The position numbers and the translations under genes were made by a program. Source: Plantago ovata (taxonomy: Eukaryota > Streptophyta > Magnoliopsida > Lamiales > Plantaginaceae). Taken from it: a DNA stretch of 64,000 nucleotides. Below are positions 22,347 through 33,611 of this stretch, piece after piece (position 1 is the stretch's first letter; each line of letters starts with the position of its first letter). The stretch lies in contig CM051457.1 in assembly GCA_028274465.1 (NCBI GenBank), positions 52,174,362 through 52,238,361 on the forward strand. The letters are read 5' to 3'. The notes under the pieces are model-generated. The model did not search any database and was not told where the DNA came from. It saw nothing but the letters and a program-made list of their open reading frames with translations.

Positions 22347-24645
22347 CTAGAAGCAATCTTGATAGAAATCCTTCACGCTTTCATCAACAAGCTTAGGGAA
22401 TTCTTCACAGTCAGCTTCATTGTCTTCAAGAAGCTTTCTGACTTGAAGTTGCATATACCTAGCAAGTCTGCAAATTAGCTTGTGGTTTGCTGAGGGATCT
22501 TGTCTTTTCAAGACTTCAGTCCAAATGTGAAGTCCCCAGCAACACGCATGACGAATTTGGATGTCACTCAAAATGTACTTCTTATAGATTTTTCTTAGAT
22601 ATCTTACGTCTTCATCAACATCTTCTTTTGTCAGATGGAAGAGCTCATATGGAGTCACCATGAGTCTTGGTCTTGCCTTTTTAATGATCTCATCATAAAA
22701 GTGAGTGATTTCTATTGGCTTATAGTAAGGTGGCAAGTCTCTCATGTCTTTTGACAAAACCATCATTCTGGTTTTAACTTCAACATCAAGCCAAAGTTTT
22801 TTGTCTTCAAAAGTTTCCAGAGTACAAGGATCTCTTTCTTTGCTCGCAACTTTAATCACATTCCATTTGTCATTTCCTCAAGGACTGGTTTTGGGAAGTG
22901 ATCATTGGCAAGGAGATCTTCAAGCTTTAGGATGAAAAAGCGTTGTCTTTTTCGGATCACATTTTGAGTAGTCTCTTTGTTGCTTGTTTTGGTGTATTGT
23001 ACACCCAAGCCAACAGCTTCTCAAGCTTTTCTTCTATTAGCTTCTTGTTCAATAGCCCTTCTTTATCTTCTTCTTTGCTTAGAATTACTATCTTTGTTCC
23101 TTGCCGAGGAACCAGAGGACAGTAATTTAGTATTGCTAGATTGAGTTTGGCATTGAGGGGCTTTCCTTTAATGACCTGAGCAATGGTTCTGTCATCATCA
23201 TCGTCATCATCATTATTTCGTTGATGACTCTTACGTTGATAGGTTTCTGAAGTGTCAGCAGCAGTTCTTCTCCTTTTTGGATTTGCTAAACTTCTTTCAG
23301 AATCTGTTTCAGCTTTTCTTTTAGAATTTTGCTCTGTTTTAGCAAAAGGAGAGGGAGCAGATAAGTCTTTTGACATTTTCTTTTGTGTATCTTCCCTCTT
23401 AGACATGGATTGCAACATCAATTTGATGTAATTAGAGAAAAACTCGTTGCAATTTTCAGCAAGAGAATGAAGGTTGTTGTACTTAAGAATCATCTCTTGC
23501 TGATCAGTTGTAAGCTCAGACCATTCTTCTTTTATAAAAGCCAGATTCTCCTCATGTCTTCGCTCATTGTTGACTTTGTCTTCCATAATTTCCTGAGCCA
23601 TTGTTAATGCACTTTTGGCAAGCTTGAGTGCCTTACTGACATCATCTTCATAGCTCTTGTGATGTAAACTTATATCTTTCTGAGTTATAGTGAGAGTAGT
23701 AGTGCGTTTCAGCACAATAGTCAGTATCTTTTCAATGTTGAGCGGACTCTCAGTAAGCAGTGCATCATCCTGTTCTTGGCATGCTTTATGAACAACCATT
23801 AGTGCCTTTATTCATGGTGTAAATTCCTCTACGTTTGGGAAAGGCACTATAGAGGGAGCAAGTGAATCAGCTTTCAGTTCAGTGGCAAACTGGTCTTCGT
23901 TTCTCAACAACCTTTGTCTCTCATCATCTCCTTCATCAGAATTGATGGATGCTGGAGAAATTTCCACTTCTTCTTCCTCAGGTGCTGAGATCTCGGATAA
24001 TTCTTCTTCTTCATCTGGTTCATCAAGACCCGCAACCTTTGTTCCAAGATCTTTTGCCACAGATTCTTTTTGTTGAGTGGTTGATGAAGGCAACTCTTGA
24101 GACTCAACAGCTGGATTTTCACCAGTAGTAAATGAGGGTGGAAGGGAGGATTCTTCGAAGCTTTTCACTCCTGAAGACTGAGCAATGTCCAAGTGATGTG
24201 TTCTAGGCACATTAATTTGGAGGCTATTTTCAACTGCTCTTTGATAGTCTTCATCGAAGATTTCATCTTCCTCTAGGTTTGCATCAGTGACCTGAGCTTC
24301 GAGCAATATTGTCTCGGCATCAGAAAGCTTTGCTTTTCCTTTAGCAATTTTAGCTTGGTTTCTGGCAAGTTCTTCATGAGTCTCAGCAACTTTTTCAGCA
24401 ACTGGAGTAGATTTATCAGCAGGAGTTGCAGCAGATTCTTGTTGATTGCTGGGAGCTTGCTCAGCATCATGCTTTTCAGCATGTCCTTGATCTTCTTGAT
24501 CAGCAACTTTCAATTTTTCTCCATCGTGGGCAAGGGATTGAGTTTCCAAGTCAAAATCTGTCCCACAGAGCAAGTGAGCCGCTTCCAGAACCCAAGCCCT
24601 CCGCCTGAAGTCTTTGGAATTTCCAGAGAGTTGCCCAGCAACCAA
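22347..24645 (-). pseudogene. Sirevirus accessory (env-like) ORF of element B, C-terminal part
   Basis: Three blocks follow each other on the minus strand. The first (24645-23812) is acidic with Ala/Glu/Lys repeats. The second (23799-22957) is in the same frame after a single TGA at 23812-23814; it holds a coiled coil, a basic NLS-like cluster (SKRKAETD and NPKRRRTAAD) and an aspartate run. The third (22859-22347) is in another frame and forms a compact Cys/His-containing end. Together they show that the accessory protein of this family is large and has basic clusters, with no visible membrane segment. The start is lost in a gypsy LTR fragment near 24550. Confidence 0.65.
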
Positions 24646-26225
24646 GTGGACCGTTTAGCAGAAGCCAAGCGGTCCGCTTGACCAAGCGGTGATGAACGCG
24701 CGGATGTCGTGCTCCGAGCGAATCAAATAAATTTGTAATTAGCCAAAGGCAATCCACAACTACAACGAAAACCGTAGTGTAGCAGTAGAATGACTCGAGT
24801 GTCGTTCCTACCTAAAACTATAGAGAGAGGTGAGAAAGTAGGTCTGGAAAGATATGATTTTCGGAGAAAACTGAGCAACTATATATAGGCCCCGAAATAC
24901 TGTGGGGCGGTTCGCCCCACACCCGCGGCGGTTCGCCCCACGTCTGGGGCGGTTAGCCCCAGAGAAAATTTCGCGGAATTCCGCGTTTTCGACGCGTTTT
25001 TGGATTTCTTCCCCTTTTCGGACTCGGTTTCTGTCTTCTAGTGGCCTTCTAACCTCCAGATTCGACCCCTAGACTCCAAATAGGCTTCTGGAACACCAAT
25101 TCCTTGTCAACTTCAATATAATTGCCCGGAAATCCTCGATTTTCACCCAAAACCTGTAAAATAAAATCTAATGGGAAACGTGACACTATTCTAATAAAAT
25201 GCATTAAAATATAGCTAAACTAACATAGAGGATAGCTAAAATAGGTGAAAAAGACTCGAATGAAGTGTAAAATACACATTCATCAAGCAGTCCGCTTGAC
25301 TTCAGTTACAGAATCGGGATTCTGTCCTTAAACTCAATTTTCAGTTACTTTTTTCATATTCAGACTTAGCATTCGAATTTTGGTGAGCTCTAAGCCCCAA
25401 ATTTCACCCTATAACTCAGATTTACATTGTAATTCACATTGGATTGAAATTTTGGCCATAGGATTGCATGCTATTTTCATGTACGGAGAGATTTCTATCA
25501 ATTTCCACCGAATAGTGACCGCTTTGGTGGTAACTTTGTATCAATCTCCTGTCTAGTAGTTTGATCAAATGTCTTCCTGTAATAATTCATATGATTTGAT
25601 GTTTTCATTATTGAATATGAGTAGCTAAATCCTTTGTGTGTGTGGTAGAATGTAGAATTTACATGTGTTGGATTATGTTTATGCTTACATGAGATTGTGA
25701 TTCAATCTTGTTGCAAATTGCTTCATATGATTCATAGTTGCCTATAAAATATATTCGAATAGAGTATGTGACAAACTCGTGGTCAATGAAGCTATAGGAT
25801 TGTATGTTTGTAATTTGCAGCATGCTAGATAAATGGTGTTAGTGACAAACACCTCTATAGTATTGATAGTGATCTTTTATGATGTGTGTCTCGAAAGTTA
25901 CCTAGACGGTTGCTTAGCAGACTTAGTCGAAGGTTTTGCGCACTGAACTTGTGAGAATATTCGTAATCCATACATGTTAATTCGATTTCTACCACCAACC
26001 GTTTTCCATATTTGATTACAAACAAGTTTGATTCTAGTTTGCTGTGGTCTAAGACCGTTTTCAAAACCAACTTGAACTCGTTGACTGAAATCTCATACAA
26101 AAACCTCAAACAAAGCCACGTTAAATCCCGAGAGACGACACTCGGGGAAAACTTGCCATTGCACTCAGATATGTGTAGTGATAAGTGTTCTTTGGCTTTT
26201 AAACAAATTCAATTTGACTTTAGCA
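24550..26225 (+). repeat. Partial LTR of the element C family, opposite orientation, inside element B
   Basis: After removing the solo LTR at 24690-25285, the sequence matches the reverse complement of the element C LTR from its palindrome cluster to near its TG end: AAGCGGTCCGCTT repeats, GGTGGTAACTTTGTATC, GAGTAGCTAAATCC, and the GACGACACTCGGGG block. It is truncated at both ends (right end near 26225, left near 24550, both approximate). It replaces the start of the B accessory ORF. Confidence 0.75.
24690..25285 (-). repeat. Solo LTR of the element D family with internal deletion
   Basis: It starts TGATGAACGCG and ends CACATTCATCA like the D LTR, but is 596 bp against 1261 bp. The missing part corresponds to a deletion between GTGTCGTTC and GTTCCTACC, where the short repeat GTTC is shared. 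Flanks AGCGG (24685-24689) and AGCAG (25286-25290) match at four of five bases, a plausible aged target duplication. The TATA box and GGGGCGGTTCGCCCC palindromes remain (24878-24960). Confidence 0.85.
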
Positions 26226-26279
26226 CTTACTTATCAAGTAATCAAGCCTTGTATTTGCTGAAAACTCCCCCTTAATTTT

Positions 26280-26693
26280 ATATCTCTTTTCTTTAAGGCC
26301 AAAAGAATTTCTGAGTTCCCGTCTCACTAAGTTGTTTTTCTTATGAGATATTAAGGTAACCTCTTTTAGTAGAAACACATATGCTCTTTACTGAGTTCCC
26401 ATCTCATAATGTATCTTTGATACTTTGAATACCTTTTTCAGCATTCTTGATTGTATGAATGTTTGTTTCAGCAATCATCAATTATTTACGTTGCTGAGTG
26501 CCCGTCTCAGTAAGTAAACAAGTTTCCTAACAAATGTCCAGTTTGAAGGAACATTTGTTGAATGCCTGTTTCAGCAAACATTTGCAACCATTATAAAAGA
26601 GTCATAAAATCTCTTATGAACCAAAGGGATTTTCAAGGGTCTGTAATGAACAATGAAGCACAGTTTTGATTTGCTGAGTACCCGTCTCAGCAA
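26280..26693 (-). repeat. Hairpin array with conserved loop, 3' of pol in element B
   Basis: Same type of array as in element A. Clear copies are 26491-26513 (arms TTGCTGAG and CTCAGTAA), 26554-26578 (TTTGTTGAA and TTCAGCAAA) and 26671-26693 (TTGCTGAG and CTCAGCAA, perfect). The loops are TGCCCGT, TGCCTGT and TACCCGT. The stems differ slightly but pairing is largely kept. Confidence 0.75.
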
Positions 26694-26711
26694 CCAAATT
26701 TATATTCCCTT

Positions 26712-27952
26712 TTACTGAGGTAGTTCAATCAATCCAAGGTTATACCTTAGCATTGCGAACCTATTATTTGGCAGGGGCTTGGTAAAGATGTCAGCAAGTT
26801 GATCATCAATACATGTTGGTCCCTTTAAACAACAAGAAAAGACTAGGGGGGGGGGGGGGGTGAATAGTGTTTTCAAACTTTTCGTCGTTTAAAACTTTCT
26901 CAGCAAATGCTTATTTTGCTTTTTTCACATGATCTCTTATAAAATGTTGTCTAATATCAATGTGCTTTGTCCTTGAGTGAAACTAAGGATTTTGCATGAT
27001 AGCAATGGCACTTGTATTATCACAAAAGATTGGTGTTTTCTTTGTAGAAATACCATAATCTCTTAGTTGTTGCTGAATCCATAGGATTCGAGCAGTATAA
27101 CAACAAGCTGCAATGTATTCAGATTCAGTGGATGAATTGGCCACATAGGTTTGCTTCTTGCTGAACCATGAAATTAGTCTGGTACGTAGAAACTGACAAG
27201 TTCCAGAGGTACTTATTCGATCAAGAGTTGATCCACCATGGTCAACATCTGAATAACCAACCAATTTTAATCCAGAATCTTTTGGATACCATAATCCAAC
27301 ATTGACTGTGCCTTTGACATATTTCAGTATCTTAAGAGCTTTCTTGTAATGTGATTCTCTGGGATCAGATTGAAATCTCGCACACACATAAACAGCATAC
27401 TGAATGTCAGGCCTACTTGCTGTTAAATACAGTAAGGAACCAATGAGCTTCCTATACTTGTGTTCATCGACACTTTTCTCTTCTTTAGTATAGCCCAATT
27501 TGGTACCAACACTCTTAGGGATCTTTTCAGGTTTCTCTTCCTTTTTGATCCTGAACTTTATGAGCATTTCCTTCGCATACTTTGCTTGATTTATGAATAT
27601 TCCATCTTTAAGTTGATTGACTTGCAATCCTAGTAAATAATTCAATTTGCTCATAATGCTCATTTCAAACTTGTTAGTCATGAGCTTGGCAAAATCATCA
27701 CAAAGTTGCTTGTCCTTATATCTAAAAATTATGTCATCCACATAAATATGGACTAAGAGTATTTTACCATCATGGTTCATGGTAAATAAGTTTTTTATAA
27801 CCTTCACCTTTCTTGAAACCATTATCCAACAAGAACTTAGCTAAGGTATCATACCAAGCTCTAGGTGCTTGCTTTAGACCATATACAGCTTTCTGAAGCT
27901 TGTATATCATCTTGGTTTCTCAGAGAATTTCAAAGCCAGGTGGTTGTTCTAG
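26712..27952 (-). pseudogene. Element B pol: RT C-terminal part and RNase H
   Basis: The stop corresponds to 26712-26714. The main open block (26983-27822) has the RT box IYVDDIIF with an intact YVDD, the [12 protein letters not shown] motif, RNase H motifs GYSDVDHGG and STESEYIAA, and FCDNTSAI. The C-terminal 90 codons are broken by a 101-bp LTR fragment at 26814-26914. Upstream the frame is broken near 27800 and then by the CACTA insertion at 27953. Confidence 0.85.
26814..26914 (-). repeat. Fragment of a Sirevirus LTR end (U5) inside the RNase H coding region
   Basis: About 101 bp starting TGTTGGTCCC and including a run of 14 or more G match the end of the A and B LTRs. It sits where element A has about 35 bp of normal coding sequence, so it replaced or displaced coding DNA. 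No full LTR or target duplication is seen. Confidence 0.8.
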
Positions 27953-28559
27953 CACTACAAGAAAAATAGAAATTAGTGACGCATAACCATGCGTCGCTAA
28001 TTTTAGCGACCCATAGCCCATGCGTCGCTAATTAGCGACCCTTGAGCTTTGGTCGCTAAATTAGCGACGCATGGTTATGCGTTGCTAAATTTAGTGACCC
28101 ATAGCCCATGCGTCGCTAATTTTAGAGACCACAGGTCAAGGGTCGCTAATTAGCGGCGCATGGGCTATGGGTCACTAAAATTAGCGACGCATGGTTATGG
28201 GTCGCTAAAATTAGCGACGCATAACCATGCGTCGCTAATTTAGCGACCAAAGCTCAAGGGTCGCTAAAATTAGCGACGCATCGGCTATGGATCGCAAAAA
28301 CTGCATAATTTTCAGGTGGGTCTCCTCACATTCAACTGGAGCTATAGGTCTCATCTGTTATCGGATTTGTGCGCATAACCTACAGTTGGATACCCCGTTG
28401 AGTTATCTACGCGTGGACATTGATTTGAGGTTGATTCAATATCGTATGAAGGAGTTATGGATGAAATGGCTAGACTGCACTAATCTTGCACACTTGAACG
28501 ACTCCAAAACCTTTATTCGAACTTCTGAATATGTGCTTCTAAGGTAAGTCTAAGTTTTT

Positions 28560-28745
28560 CCCAAATGAAATTCTTGGCTTAAATCAAACTACGGTCACTC
28601 ACGAACATATCCATGGAGATCGAGAAACTTCAACAAGATCACTTTGCAGCGTTTTAAGCTCAAAATCACAGTTTCGTACCTAAGTGCTTGAAACATGAAA
28701 AACATCAAAACGTGACACTATTCTACAAAACTAAAAGAAAAAAAC
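28560..28745. repeat. Captured gypsy LTR fragment inside the CACTA element
   Basis: The stretch contains CACTCACGAACA, TGGAGATCGAGAAACTTCAAC, TTTCGTACCTAAGTGC and AACGTGACACTATTCTAC in the same order as the end of the element C LTR (38365-38520), at roughly 75-80% identity by eye. It is older than C itself and was picked up before or after the CACTA insertion. Confidence 0.7.
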
Positions 28746-29040
28746 ACTTAAGAAATAAGGAGTGCACAAAGAATATAAAATAACACCAAAACTGAAGTCC
28801 GTAACTAAGTAACCCCAACCGTTCAAAAATAAACTATTAGTGTCTAAGTAACTCAACCGTTAAGAAATAAATAAAAAAAATTAAAATTTAGTGACCTATT
28901 CCTTAGATAGTCCACTTAGTAATTGAGATATCTCAAACCGTATGAAGATATAAACGGTTTATAAATATAAACATATGGAAGTGACTATGAAGAGCAACAA
29001 CTATATATTATCTAGAACTTATACAAGAATTATCACAAGT

Positions 29041-29140
29041 AATTGTAGCTGAGCGGTAGGGGTGTTGGGTTAGTAAGGTGTTGGGTAAGGATGTCCTAGG
29101 TTCGAAACCTAGGAAACACAAGGTGGAGTAGAGAGGAGAA
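29041..29140 (+). mobile_element. tRNA-related SINE-like sequence in the CACTA interior
   Basis: An A-box-like TAGCTGAGCGG (29046) and a perfect B box GGTTCGAAACC (29099-29109) are spaced as in tRNA-derived SINEs. A small internal duplication (GGTGTTGGGT) widens the gap. No convincing target duplication or cloverleaf was found, so it is not called a tRNA gene. Confidence 0.5.
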
Positions 29141-29385
29141 TTTATTTTTAATAAAATTTTCCAGAAATGACCGATTTAGCGACGAGTGGGTCTATGGGTC
29201 GCTAATTTAGCGACCCATAGAATGGTCGCTAAATTAGCGACGCATGACCCCATTGGTCGCCTCGCCATTTAGCGACCAAGTGTTTAGCGATGCATTTTCT
29301 ATGCGTCGCTAATGCGTTTAGCGACCCATGGGGAGCAGTTTAGTGACGCATGGGAGCGTCACTAAACTTCATTTTTCTTGTAGTG

Positions 29386-30605
29386 TAGATAGACTTCTTC
29401 AGCAAGTTCACCATTTAGGAATGCACTTTTAACATCCATTTGGTAAACTATAAAGTCGTTATGAGCAACAAAGGCCAAGAAAAGTCTAATTGCATCCAGT
29501 CTTGCAACTGGTGCATATGACTCATCATAGTCCAATCCTTCAGTTTGACAATAACCTTGAGCAACTAATCGTGCTTTATTCCTTGTTACTTCACCGGACT
29601 CGCTCAGCTTGTTTCTGAACACCCACTTAGTACCTATTGCTTTCTTTCCTTCAGCAAGGGGTACAAGTTTCTAGACTTTGTTCCTTTCAAATTGATCCAG
29701 TTCTTCTTGCATTGCCTTGATCCATTCAGAATGCTTTAAAGCTTCCTCTATGGTTTTGGGTTCAATTTCTAAAACAAAGCAAGAGAACAAAGCTTCTACC
29801 TCAACAACTATTGCTTCTTCAGCAAGTTCATGGTTGGTAGATACTTTGGATCTAGTCACTTGGCGTTTGTCAATATCACCAATCATATCCTTAGAGGGAT
29901 GATCTCTAATCCATTTTTTAACAGGTTTTCCGCTTTTAGGATCTGGATATGTTTGTGTTTCAGCATGTGACTCTTCAGCATGTACTTGTTCAGTACTACT
30001 GGTATCTCGTTGTGTCTCTACTGATATGGTTCATCAGCAACTACTTGTTCAGTATTGCTGGTTTGAGGTAACTCGTCAGTAGGCACAGGGGATTGCATAG
30101 TTTCAGCAACATCTAAAGCAACTGCATCGTTAACTGGGAGTTCCTTATCATGAACTACATTTATCTTGACTTGACTTGTTGTTGGTGTGTCATTGTCAGA
30201 ATCATCATTAAGTTCAATGAGCTTGACATTTCTAGCTTTGGATTCAGTTCTTTGCTCATGTATGAGTAGCTTCTTCATACATTCTGATATTTCTTCTTCA
30301 GCAGTAACTCCTTGTCTCTTTTCGTAGAATACAACATGCACTGATTCTTTAATCTTTTGTGCCTTTTATTTGTAAACTCTATAAGCTTTTCTATGCAAGG
30401 AGTAACCAAGAAATATCGCTTCATCTGCCTTTGGTTGAATTGTTCTTAGATATTCTCTACCATTGTTAAGAACAAAGCATTTGCAACCAGATACTCTTAG
30501 ATGAGTGATGTTAGGAAGTCTTCCAACAAATAGTTCGTAGGGAGTTTTGTTGTATTCCTTAGTTATCAAGCATCTATTTTGAGTATAGCAAGCAGTGTTA
30601 ATCAC
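29386..30605 (-). pseudogene. Element B pol: RT N-terminal part, linker and integrase end
   Basis: Blocks in several frames match element [19 protein letters not shown] (29671-29886), [20 protein letters not shown] and [14 protein letters not shown] (29362-29622), the acidic linker (30018-30341) and NRCLITKEYNKTPYELFVG (30366-30605). Multiple stops and shifts separate them. RT is cut by the CACTA element just after the [11 protein letters not shown] motif. Confidence 0.85.
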
Positions 30606-31500
30606 TTCAACCTAATAAGCTTCACTTATTTCAGTGTCAGCAAGCATGGTTCTAGCTGCTTCCGTAAGGGTACGATTCTTACTTTCAGCAAAACCATTTT
30701 ATTCAGGTGTCCTTACTGAGGATAACTGATGTTGTGTGCCTTTAGAAGTGCAATACTCAGTTATGTACCATGGTCTGTTCTGATTATTTTTACCTTGTCA
30801 TCTACCACCACCAGACCATACTACTTGCCAGCATAGCTTGTTGAAGAAGATTCGAACAAGTCCATGTGCAAGAGTTGTAATGGTTTTGTAGTTGACGGTA
30901 CTGCCTTGTTCTTGAAAGAGGTTTTGCTTTTCTTACCTTGCTAACATGCAGGGCAAACACCATCCTTCTTAAACGTAACCTTAGGTAATCCAACTACAAG
31001 TGCCTTTTTAGACAACTTATTCAGCGTCTTGAAGTTTAGTTGACTAGTTCTTTTATGCCATAACCACGCATTTTCAGCAAGGCCTTCATATTCTGAGATC
31101 AGGCATTTTTTAATGATTGCTGAAGACCAATCTACAGTGTATAGACCTCTTGATCTACTAGCGACCATGATTACCTTCTTTGTCTCAAAGGCAATAAGTA
31201 TGCAGTCATCACTTTTGATTTTGATGAAGTAACCTTTGTCAGCAAACTGACTCATACTGAACAGGTTGAACTTAAGATTTTTGACATAAAAGAACTCCTG
31301 TTATAGTAATGCACCCTATATTCACATCACCATAGCCTTTAGTAGATCAAAAGCCTCCACCAGCAAACCTTATTGTTGGACCTTTAGCCCACCGTCTATA
31401 GTTTATAAGGTTTTTCTTATTGCCCATCATGTGCTTTACGCAGCAACTGTCAAAGTGCCAAATTGCATTGTTTGTCTCCGTGGCTGAAGTCTGCACAATC
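30606..31500 (-). pseudogene. Element B integrase core and protease remnants
   Basis: Short frames show the WHKRTSQLNF zinc region, a damaged integrase core around 30750-30850 where about 100 bp including the second Asp region are missing relative to A, and protease/flap sequence around 31300-31460 with substitutions. The HFDSGCGKHM active-site region is altered (sense reads about HFDSCCVKHM). It is clearly more decayed than element A. Confidence 0.75.
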
Positions 31501-33611
31501 AAGAGCAAACAAGTTAATTATCCAGGATTGGATGTCCATTAACATGTTTAAGATAGCGTCCAGTGGAAACCCAAGTCTTAACTTTTTCAATCTTAACTTG
31601 TCTTCTACTTGTTGAGGAACTAGATTGTTTAGAACCAAAAGACTTTTGAACATTGCTGGTCAAATCCACTTTCTAATGTGGTGTCTTATTTGGTTTACCC
31701 TTTTGCTGAATATACTTTTCAACAAGTTCTTTTCTAGCAAGGTTCCTTCTTGTCCTAGCATTCTGAGTATTGTCAGTACTCTTAGGCTTGGATTTGTTCA
31801 TCTCTTTGAATTATCTTTGCTGACTCTGCTTACACTCTTGGAAAAGTTGGTTTTGCTTGTTCTAGTAACCAAGTCCACTTCTCGGAGTATGCTGAGTCTT
31901 TGTCAGCAAAGGTCTTCTGATTACTTTGTTAGTAACTTGTTTGGCGGATTGCTTTTGAGCAACCTGTTTCTGACCAGATTTCTTTACAGCAACCTGTTTA
32001 CCTTTTGAAGTCTTGTTACTTTGAGTAGCAACATCGGGCTTCTTGGTCATAGGTACTTGATTTCTTTTCTCAGCATCCTTAGATTGACCAATTTGATAGA
32101 TTTCTAGTTGACCACTATCAGTAGCACGAACAAATGTTATTGGTGATTTATCTGCTAATAGTTAGATTCAAGAATAGCCAATACAGTAATGTTAAGACCA
32201 GTAAAGAAAAGGGAGAAAAAAGGAGGCTTTACTCAAGATTATCACGTCATCACCTTCATAAGTGGCACCTAAACCTTCTTTCTGAGATGGATCTCTCAGC
32301 ATCTTTCTTTTCTGACTCAATGCTTAGCACAACGTACTTTTCAGTAGTTTGCTTGGTCAGAAGTTCAGCATTCTGTAATTTCTCTTGCTGTTTGCTCAGA
32401 GGTTTCTCAATTCTTTATATTTCTCCATGAATTTTATCAAGATCAATCTCATCTTCACTTTCTGAATCAGAGTCAGAGGTAGGAGAAATTACCTGATCGG
32501 CCATGAGGCAGAACTCGTAATTTGACAGATCTGGGTAAGCTTCCATGGCGATTCCACAAACTTCTTTGCCTATCTCCACGTCTAATGTAGCTTCCTCTTT
32601 TTCAGTGTTTGAACTTTCTACCTCACTGTCCTCAGAGCTTGTTTCAATGGAAAGGGCATCGATTTTTGCTTGAAGATTCTTCTTTTCTTCAGCAATCAAA
32701 GCGTTCTTGAACTTCTTCTTCTTTTCAGCAGACTGTCATTTCAGCAAAGGACAATTTGCTTTGAAGTGTCCAGGATTTTTGCAATAAAAGCAAAGATCAT
32801 TGCCAACTGCTGGTTCTTCAGAGGAGTTTGCTTGCTGAGCTTGCTTGTTCAGCGAGCTAGCTTTATTCTTGTACTTATGGTAGTTGTTACCAAGATGCTT
32901 TTTTAGCTTCTCTTTTGCTTTTCGCCTTTCAAGTTCCTTACTGATGAACTTCTTCATGTTTCTAACTGCAAGAGCATTTTCATTAGTAGGTTCTTTGTCA
33001 CTCTTCTTTTCAGAAGGTGAAGGCTTGGCAACAAGAGCAATGTTTTGCGATTTTTCAGCAAACGCACTTTCTGTTTGCTTTGTCTAATAGTTGACAGTAG
33101 CAAGGTGAGAGAACAACTCAGTTGGAGTGATGTTTGGTATCCCTTGATTGTAGTAGAAGTTCTGAGTGTGGATCCATTCTTGATTCAAACTTCTGATAAT
33201 GGTTTTCACCTTCTCAGAATCTGAATAGAAGTTTCCAACAACTAGGGATGCCATTTTACTCACAAGAGTTGTGAACCTGAATCCAAGTCTTCGAGTAACT
33301 CAGTAGCACCTTATTTGAAGTTTTGAAACTTCAACTTTAGCACTTCATGTTTGTTTTCCTTGGTTTTGTCAGATCCAGCACAAACATCTTGAACCATTTT
33401 CCAAGCTTCCTTAGCAGTTTTGGCACCCCATAGTTTGCACTGTATGGTGTCTGGAGTAGATCGAATAAGGATGTTTCTTGATTGGCCATCAAGACGGAAT
33501 CTCTTGGATTCATCAGAAGTCCATTCATCTCTTGGTTTTGGTACGATTGTGTTGACCGGTTCAATAAGACAGTTTCCTTTCCAGCAGTATCTGTGGTTTT
33601 ATGAGAAAAGT
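31501..33611 (-). pseudogene. Element B gag, frameshifted, interrupted by element E
   Basis: The lysine-rich tail (31862-32050), coiled-coil and acidic parts (32415-32699), knuckle CFYCKNPGHFKANC (32736-32957) and capsid-like part (to about 33564) are recognisable. About 600 bp of coiled coil present in A are missing around 32150-32330. The gag start is absent because element E begins at 33612, equivalent to position 11132 of A. Confidence 0.8.

Larger units (their letters stand above)
27953..29385. mobile_element. Non-autonomous CACTA (En/Spm) element in element B pol
   Basis: Terminal inverted repeats CACTACAAGAAAAAT (27953) and ATTTTTCTTGTAGTG (to 29385) flank 1433 bp. A 3-bp target duplication TAG lies at 27950-27952 and 29386-29388. 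Subterminal regions (27975-28300 and 29165-29375) are dense in TTAGCGACGCAT-type repeats in both orientations, as usual for CACTA. No transposase is present. The interior holds a captured LTR fragment and a tRNA-like sequence. Confidence 0.95.

Noticed and set aside
28287..28547. 86-codon ORF inside the CACTA element
   Set aside because: No resemblance to a transposase; the surrounding sequence looks like an old LTR fragment.
29041..29140. A tRNA gene
   Set aside because: B box is perfect, but no acceptor stem or cloverleaf can be drawn; it sits inside a transposon, so SINE-like is a better call.
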